Assembly (NCBI RefSeq): GCF_050003625.1
Contig: NC_134399.1
Span: 220,714,975-220,778,974, forward strand
Direction of reading: 5' to 3'
DNA length: 64,000 bases
Source of the DNA: Haematobia irritans
Lineage: Eukaryota > Arthropoda > Insecta > Diptera > Muscidae
Each line of letters starts with the position of its first letter. The first letter of the stretch is position 1. Below, piece by piece: positions 57,797 to 64,000 of the stretch. Made by a program: the position numbers and the translations under genes. The notes beneath the pieces are model-generated. The model was not told the origin of the DNA and did not search any database. It saw nothing but the letters and a program-made list of their open reading frames with translations.

Positions 57797-58885
57797 TTTG
57801 ACAACATTTTCTACAGAAATAAAATTGTAACAAAATTTTCTATAGAAATAAAATTTGGACAAAATTTTCCATAAAATAAAATTTTGACAAAATTTTCTAT
57901 ATAGAAATAAAATTTTGATAAAATTTTCTATACAAATAAAATTTTGATAAAATATTCTATATAGAAATAAAATTTTGACAAAATTTCCTACAGAAATAAA
58001 ATTTTGACAACATTTTCCATAGAAATCAAATTTTAACAAATTTTCCATAGAAATCAAATTTTAACAAATTTTCTTTTAGAAATAAAATTTTGACAAAAAT
58101 TTCTGTAGAAATAAAATTTTGACAAAATGTTCTATATAGAAATAAAATTTTGAGAAAATTTCCTACAGAAATAAAAGTTTGACAAAATTATCTATAGAAA
58201 TAAAATTTTGATAAAATTTTCGATAGAAATAAAATTTTCGATAGAAATAAAATTTTGATAAAATTTTCTTTAGAAATAAAATTTTGACAAAATTTTCTAT
58301 GGATTTAATATTTTGACAAAATTTTCTATTGCAATAAAATTTTTACAACATTTTCTATAGAAATAAAATTTTAACAACACTTTCTACAGAAATAAAATTG
58401 TAACAAAATTTTCTATAGAAATAAAATATTGACAAAATTTTCTATAGAAATAAAATTTTGACAAAATTTTCTATATAGAAATAAAATTTTGATAAAATTT
58501 TCTGTAGAAATAAAATTTTGATACAATTTTCTATAGAAATAAAATGTTGATAAAGTGTTCTAAAGAAATAAAATTTTGACAAAATTTTCTATAGAAATAA
58601 AATTTTGACAAAATGTCCTATAGAAATAAAATTTTTGACAAAATTTTCTATAGACATAAAATTTTGGCAAAATTTTTTATAGAAATAAAATTTTGACAAA
58701 ATTTTCTATATAGAAATAAAATTTTGACAAAATTTTCTATAGTAATAAAATTTTGATAAAATTTTCGATAGAAATAAAATTTTGATAAAATTTTCGATAG
58801 AAATAAAATTTTGATAAAAATTTCTTTAGAAATAAAATTTTGACAAAATTTTCTATGGATATAATATTTTCACAAAATTTTCTAT

Positions 58886-59240
58886 GGAGCCACCGTGGTG
58901 CAATGGTTAGCATGCCCGCCTTGCATACACAAGGTCGTGGGTTCGATTCCTACTACGACCGAACACCAAAAAGTTTTTCAGCGGTGGATTATCCCACCTC
59001 AGTAATGCTGGTGACATTTCTGAGGGTTTCAAAGCTTCTCTAAGTGGTTTCACTGGAATGTGGAACGCCGTTCGGACTCGGCTATAAAAAGGAGGTCCCT
59101 TGTCATTGAGCTTAACATGGAATCGGGCAGCACTCAGTGATAAGAGAGAAGTTCACCACTGTGGTATCACAATGGACTGAATAGTTTAAGTGAGCCTGAT
59201 ACATCGGGCTGCCACATAACCTAACCTAACCTAACCTAAC
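58886..59240 (+). mobile_element. tRNA-derived SINE, copy 3
   Basis: Full-length. A-box TGGTGCAATGG and B-box GGTTCGATTCC intact, tail of CCTAA units. Flanked by CTATG(G) on both sides (58882-58886, 59241-59245). The empty site is present in the paralogous array segment near 60580-60600 (CACAAAATTTTCTATGGATA), proving insertion into one of two duplicated segments. Confidence 0.95.
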
Positions 59241-61490
59241 CTATGGATATAATATTTTGACAAAATTTTCTATTGCAATAAAATTTTGAAAACATTTTCT
59301 ATAGAAATAAAATTTTGACAAAATTTCCTACAGAAACAAATTTTTGACAATATTTTCTATAGAATTAAAATTTTGATAAAATCTTCTATAGAAATAAAAT
59401 TTTGACAAAATTTCCTACAGAAATACAATTTTGACAAAATTTTCTATAGATATAATATTTTGACAAAATTTTCTATAGATATAATATATTGACAAAATTT
59501 TCTATATAGAAATAAAATTTTGATAAAATTTTCTATAGAAATAAAATTTTGATAAAATTTTCTATAGAAATAAAATGTTGATAAATTGTTCTAAAGAAAT
59601 AAAATTTGACAAAATTTCCTACAGAAATAAAATGTTGACAAAATTTTCTGTAGAAATGAAATTTTGACAAAATTTTCTATAGAAATAAAATTTTGACAAC
59701 ATTTTCTATAGATATAATATTTTGACAAAATTTTCTATTGCAATAAAATTTTGACAACATTTTCTATAGAAATAAAATTTTAACAACATTTTCTACAGAA
59801 ATAAAATTGTAACAAAATTTTCTATAGAAATAAAATTTTGACACAATTTTCTATATAGAAATAAAATTTTGATAAAATTTTCTATAGAAATAAAATTTTG
59901 ATAAAATTTTCTATAGAAATAAAATGTTGATAAATTGTTCTAAAGAAATAAAATTTTGACAAAATTTCCTACAGAAATAAAATGTTGACAAAATTTTCTG
60001 TAGAAATAAAATTTTAACAAAATTTTCTATAGAAATAAAATTTTGACAAAATTTTCTATAGAAATAAAATTGTGATAAAATTTTCTATATAGAAATAAAA
60101 TTTTGATAAAATTTTCTATAGAAATAAAATTTTGATAAAATTTTCTATAGAAATAAAATTTTGATAAAATTTTCTATAGAAATAAAATGTTGATAAATTG
60201 TTCTAAAGAAATAAAATTTTGACAAAATTTCCTACAGAAATAAAATGTTGACAAAATTTTCTGTAGAAATAAAATTTTGACAAAATTTTCTATAGAAAAA
60301 AAATTTTGACAAAATGTCCTATAGAAATAAAATTTTTGACAAAATTTTCTATAGACATAAAATTTTGGCAAAATTTTTTATAGAAATAAAATTTTGACAA
60401 AATTTTCTATATAGAAATAAAATTTTGACTAAATTTTCGATAGAAATAAAATTTTGATAAAATTTTCGATAGAAATAAAATTTTGATAAAATTTTCGATA
60501 GAAATAAAATTTTGATAAAATTTTCTTTAGAAATAAAATTTTGACAAAATTTTCTATGGATATAATATTTTCACAAAATTTTCTATGGATATAATATTTT
60601 GACAAAATTTTCTATTGCAATAAAATTTTGACAACATTTTCTATAGAAATAAAATTTTGACAAAATTTCCTACAGAAACAAAATTTTGACAATAATTTCT
60701 ATAGAATTAAAATTTTGATAAAATCTTCTATAGAAATAAAATTTTGACAAAATTTCCTACAGAAATACAATTTTGACAAAATTTTCTATAGATATAATAT
60801 TTTGACAAAATTTTCTATAGATATAATATATTGACAAAATTTTCTATAGAAATAACATTTTGACAAAATTTTCTATATAGAAATAAAATTTTGATAAAAT
60901 TTTCTATAGAAATAAAATTTTGATAAAATTTTCTATAGAAATAAAATGTTGATAAATTGTTCTAAAGAAATAAAATTTGACAAAATTTCCTACAGAAATA
61001 AAATGTTGACAAAATTTTCTGTAGAAATGAAATTTTGACAAAATTTTCTATAGAAATAAAATTTTGACAAAATTTTCTACAGAAATAAAATTTTGAAAAA
61101 TTTTCCTATAGAATAATATGTTGACTAAATTTTCTATTTCAATAAATTTTGAAAAAAAAAAATTCTATTGAAATAAAAATTTGACCAAATAGGGATATAA
61201 TTTTGATAACATTTTCTATAGAAATAAAATTTTGACAAAACTTTCTTCTATAGAAATAAAATTTTGACAAATCTTTCTACAGAAATAAAATTTTGACAAA
61301 ATTTCATATAGAATTAAGGTTTTGACAAAATTTCATATAGAAATAAAATTTTGAAAAATTTTCCTATAGCAATAAAATTTAGACAAAATTTTCTATTGCA
61401 ATAAAATTTTCTATTACAATAAAATTTTGACAAATTTTCCTATAGCAATGAAATTTTGGCAAAATTTTTTATAGAAATAAAATTCGACAG

Positions 61491-62394
61491 TTTTACAATT
61501 CAAAAGATATTTGTAGACCCAAAAAAATAGATCATAATATATAATATTGCAAATACTGAGATAAACTTCTAAAATAATATATTTACACATTTCTTTCAAA
61601 GAAATAAATATTTTTTCATAATAATCACAAAAATTTGATCACAAACTTTAAAAGAAAATTTTTAAAATTTGGTAGATTTTTGATAAAATTTTGGAAAAAA
61701 ATGTTTGGCGAGAGTGGCAACCGTGATTGTGATACGTTGAAGATTTTAATATTTCCAAAATAAGTTATTATTGTTAAATAACAAGATGTATCCTCTTTAT
61801 CGTTGCTAATCAATTTTGTACAAAAAAAATACCAAGTTGATAGACCATACTGAAGAATATGTGCAAAAGACTTTCCATTGTGATGACTTTTCAAAGGCAA
61901 ATGTTTAAAAGAAAGAGTGGTGAAAAGTTTCGGCTACCAACAGAAGTTTTTAATGAAAAAATTTCGAAACCAATTGCCACAGATTTTCAACAAGTTTTTC
62001 TTTCAACATTGTGTGCTCTTTCCTGGCAAAATTCTGTAATACAAGCATCTGCATTTTTATTTTCAACACCTACACCAAAGTTTCATACGTGTTGGTGCAG
62101 GTGTTATTGCATATACTTTGAAAAAAAAAAGAAAACAAAAAGTTATCAAATTTCCACATGTTCTCCAATGTTGTGTTTATTTGGTTGATTTTCAATGGGG
62201 TTTTATATTCCTTGTTTTGGGGGCGGAAGTTTCAAAAATTGTTAGCAAAAGGCAGTTTTGCATTTAATTCGTTATATTACAATATGATTGCAAGGTGACA
62301 GCAAAGTTTACAACTGAATATGTAGTCACCAGATGATGTGTACTGAATTTTATAGTAATAGAGAAGATCATAGGAAATGGTTTTAATGCAGTAG
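61491..62394. other. interval after the array, nothing recognised
   Basis: AT-rich. A 109-codon frame (61859-62188) is low-complexity at its end and has no recognisable domain. Confidence 0.5.
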
Positions 62395-62656
62395 CAGCTA
62401 TTCTGACTTGCATACAAAGAATCAGGTTCAACCGAACACCAACAAGTTTTTCAGCAGTGAATTACTCTCTCTCTCAGTAAGGTCAGTAAGTGGTTTCACC
62501 TTAAGGTGAAACACCGTTCTGACGAACAGAAGGTCCCTTGTCATTGAGCTAAACATGTAAAAGGGGAGCACACAGTGGCAAGAGAGAAGTTAACCACTGT
62601 GGTGTTACAAAGGACTGAATAGTCTGAAAAAACGGGATGCCACTATACCAAACCTA
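62395..62656 (+). mobile_element. old, diverged SINE copy
   Basis: The order of SINE blocks is preserved (CCGAACACCAACAAGTTTTTC, GGTCCCTTGTCATTGAGCT, CACTGTGGTGTTACAAAGG, ACTGAATAGTCTG) but with many substitutions and a broken head and tail; older than copies 2 and 3. Confidence 0.8.
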
Positions 62657-62689
62657 TTTTCGAAACCGACCAAATTAGTTTACAATTAT

Positions 62690-63060
62690 GTCGTTGGGCC
62701 ATCCTCCATATTTTCGGTGAATTTTAAACATGGTTTGTCAAGGGGAGGCGAGGCATCCCTCTCCTAAAAATACCGGAACGTAAATATTTAAACGTAACGT
62801 AGAACGTAAATATTTAAAAAAATTATCATATTAACATTCACGGGAATATGTGTTTCCCGAATATATACCAGAAAGTGAAGCAGCCACTATGTTGCCTACC
62901 AATGCCATATAAGTTTAAGTTTTTTTACTTAAAAACTCTGATAAGAAGGAGATTCACCTCCCTTGCAAAAATCTAAAAATTGAGTACCTAATTCCCATTT
63001 AGGGTCCGCCGTTCCCTGAAAATTTCAAGAAATTCGGAAAATTTTAAATTTTCGAAATAT
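62690..63060 (-). repeat. relict related to Helitron interior repeats
   Basis: Reversed, it shows a TTGAAATTTTCAGGGAACG-type block followed by a GGTACTCAATTTTT-type block and a GGGAGGTGAATCTCC hairpin word, the same order as the internal units of the Helitron at 24820-27040. No Helitron end signals here. Confidence 0.45.
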
Positions 63061-63070
63061 TGGGCACACG

Positions 63071-64000
63071 CACAGAAAAACCATGTTTGGACATGGTTGC
63101 CGCATCCATTTAATGTTTATTTAGAGTATGTAATTGTCGCGAAAACCATGTATTTTGTCTTTGTAAAAATAATTTACGAGCGGAGAAAAATATATGTTGG
63201 CAATAAGCATTTAAATGGTTCTCAAATGCCGCAAACATGTTCTATTATTTAAATGATAGAATTTGAGACCATTATATGGTCAGGAAAATCATGTATCTGA
63301 CCATTCAATTTTTTTACTTTTTTGCAGAGAAAAAAGTATTTTTATAGTTTACGTATAGACATGTCTACAACCATTACATGGCCATAAAGACCATGTACAT
63401 TGTTTTCGTGACCATTTAATTTTTTTGCAGCGACAAGAATTTTATAAAAACATTGAGCAGGTACACACGTTTTTCATTTTGCGCGTCAGTCGTGTGTTGA
63501 TTGTTTCTTGGAATGGACGGAGAATACGGAATTATTGTGTTTTGTGTTAATTTATTTATTCAGAAATGGCACGTGGTTTTATGTGAATACAAAAAAGGAA
63601 AGTGTAATTGAAACAAATGTACCTGGTTTTTGTTCTGCATTTTGATATATGGTATAATTTATTTTTATTTGCAGTTGCATGATGTCTGCGTTTGTACATT
63701 TGATGGACACGAAGTAAATATGGAATGATTACTTATTGTTGAAATTGAACCAAACTAGAGTGTGTAAAAATATGTGATGTTTGCTTGCATGACATTATAA
63801 ATACAAATAAACAATGAAATAGTTTATAAATAAATTAAAACAAATAAATAAAGTTGATTTTGTGTTTTCTTTTCTCAAGTGGCGTCCGTTTTTCGACGAC
63901 GAAAAAAAGTTTTTTCATAAAAATCAAAATATTTTAGGTTGTGACCATGTTCTTTTAACTGGAAGAAAAACATTTTTGACGAATAACATAACATTTTACA
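63071..64000. mobile_element. CACAGAAAAACC-ended element, continues past window
   Basis: Starts CACAGAAAAACCATG and is rich in ACCATGT/ACATGGT words (63080-63420, again near 63940). The form resembles the other CAC-ended elements (terminal CAC plus an A run, then a family-specific motif cluster in both orientations). The right end is outside the window. Confidence 0.4.

Larger units (their letters stand above)
56405..61490. repeat. 5-kb tandem array of a 30-bp unit
   Basis: Unit: AAATAAAATTTTGACAAAAT followed by TTTCTATAGA, with common variants (GATAAAA for GACAAAA, TATATAGA for TATAGA, TACAGA, GATAGA, TTGCAATA). Its length implies on the order of 160 units. Larger segments are themselves duplicated (57174-57745 with 57797-58380; about 58600-58880 plus 59241-59640 with about 60290-60990). 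SINE pieces occur inside. Because 30 is divisible by three, open frames of 65-88 codons appear on the minus strand and should be ignored. Confidence 0.95.

Noticed and set aside
57167..60371. Minus-strand frames of 65-88 codons with a 10-residue repeat
   Set aside because: Artefact of the 30-bp tandem unit; identical frames occur in duplicated array segments and no start context or other support exists.
56405..61490. CRISPR-like regular array
   Set aside because: Units are contiguous without unique spacers, the composition is that of a fly minisatellite, and the genome is eukaryotic.

Overview
The window looks like repeat-dense, AT-rich, non-coding DNA from a higher fly, most likely a muscid of the horn-fly/stable-fly/house-fly group. 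The evidence is a mariner whose terminal repeats and protein match the horn-fly Himar1 (irritans) group, a DD37E ITm element, DINE-1/HINE-like dispersed repeats and a tRNA-derived SINE. I found no host protein-coding gene. Every recognisable coding stretch is a broken or truncated transposase or reverse transcriptase. There is one assembly gap of exactly 100 N (1868-1967), next to an (AT)n run.

Layout. 1-2.6 kb: mariner relict, then a 153-bp-unit dispersed repeat (called R1 here) holding a SINE, an (AT)n tract and the gap. 2.8-8.3 kb: a small hAT-like element, a DD37E element and a DD41D (rosa-like) derivative. 10.5-11.5 kb: a PIF/Harbinger element with two opposed gene remnants. 13.7-18.1 kb: two hAT-like elements with 8-bp target duplications; the larger holds a nest of a CACTG-ended element, a SINE, a mariner and a CACGC-ended element. 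20.4-22.2 kb: a second mariner of the same family broken by R1. 24.8-27.0 kb: a non-autonomous Helitron with all end signals. 27.3-35.1 kb: R2 (second 153-bp family), rosa-like copies, a 1.77-kb CACTG-ended element and a CGTGAGT-rich repeat. 35.8-40.1 kb: three more CAC-ended elements. 40.7-44.6 kb: R2, then a Himar1-like mariner precisely interrupted by a second DD37E element. 45.2-47.5 kb: a 25-bp perfect hairpin and a decayed LINE. 48.8-54.5 kb: R2 with a CAC-ended insertion, then a 3-kb CACTG-ended element with a rosa-like insertion. 56.4-61.5 kb: a 5-kb array of a 30-bp unit with SINE insertions. 62.4-64 kb: SINE and Helitron relicts and the start of another CACAG-ended element.

Nothing here works as a pathway. 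The biology is transposon ecology: autonomous-type families (mariner, ITmD37E, hAT, Harbinger, LINE) are all disabled, and short non-autonomous derivatives dominate. The most distinctive group is a set of TIR elements with CAC...GTG ends and 2-bp target duplications of varied sequence (TA, TG, CA, AA, TT). Some carry divergently arranged tRNA-like modules followed by a conserved block. Several insertions can be ordered in time because empty sites or reading frames are visible.
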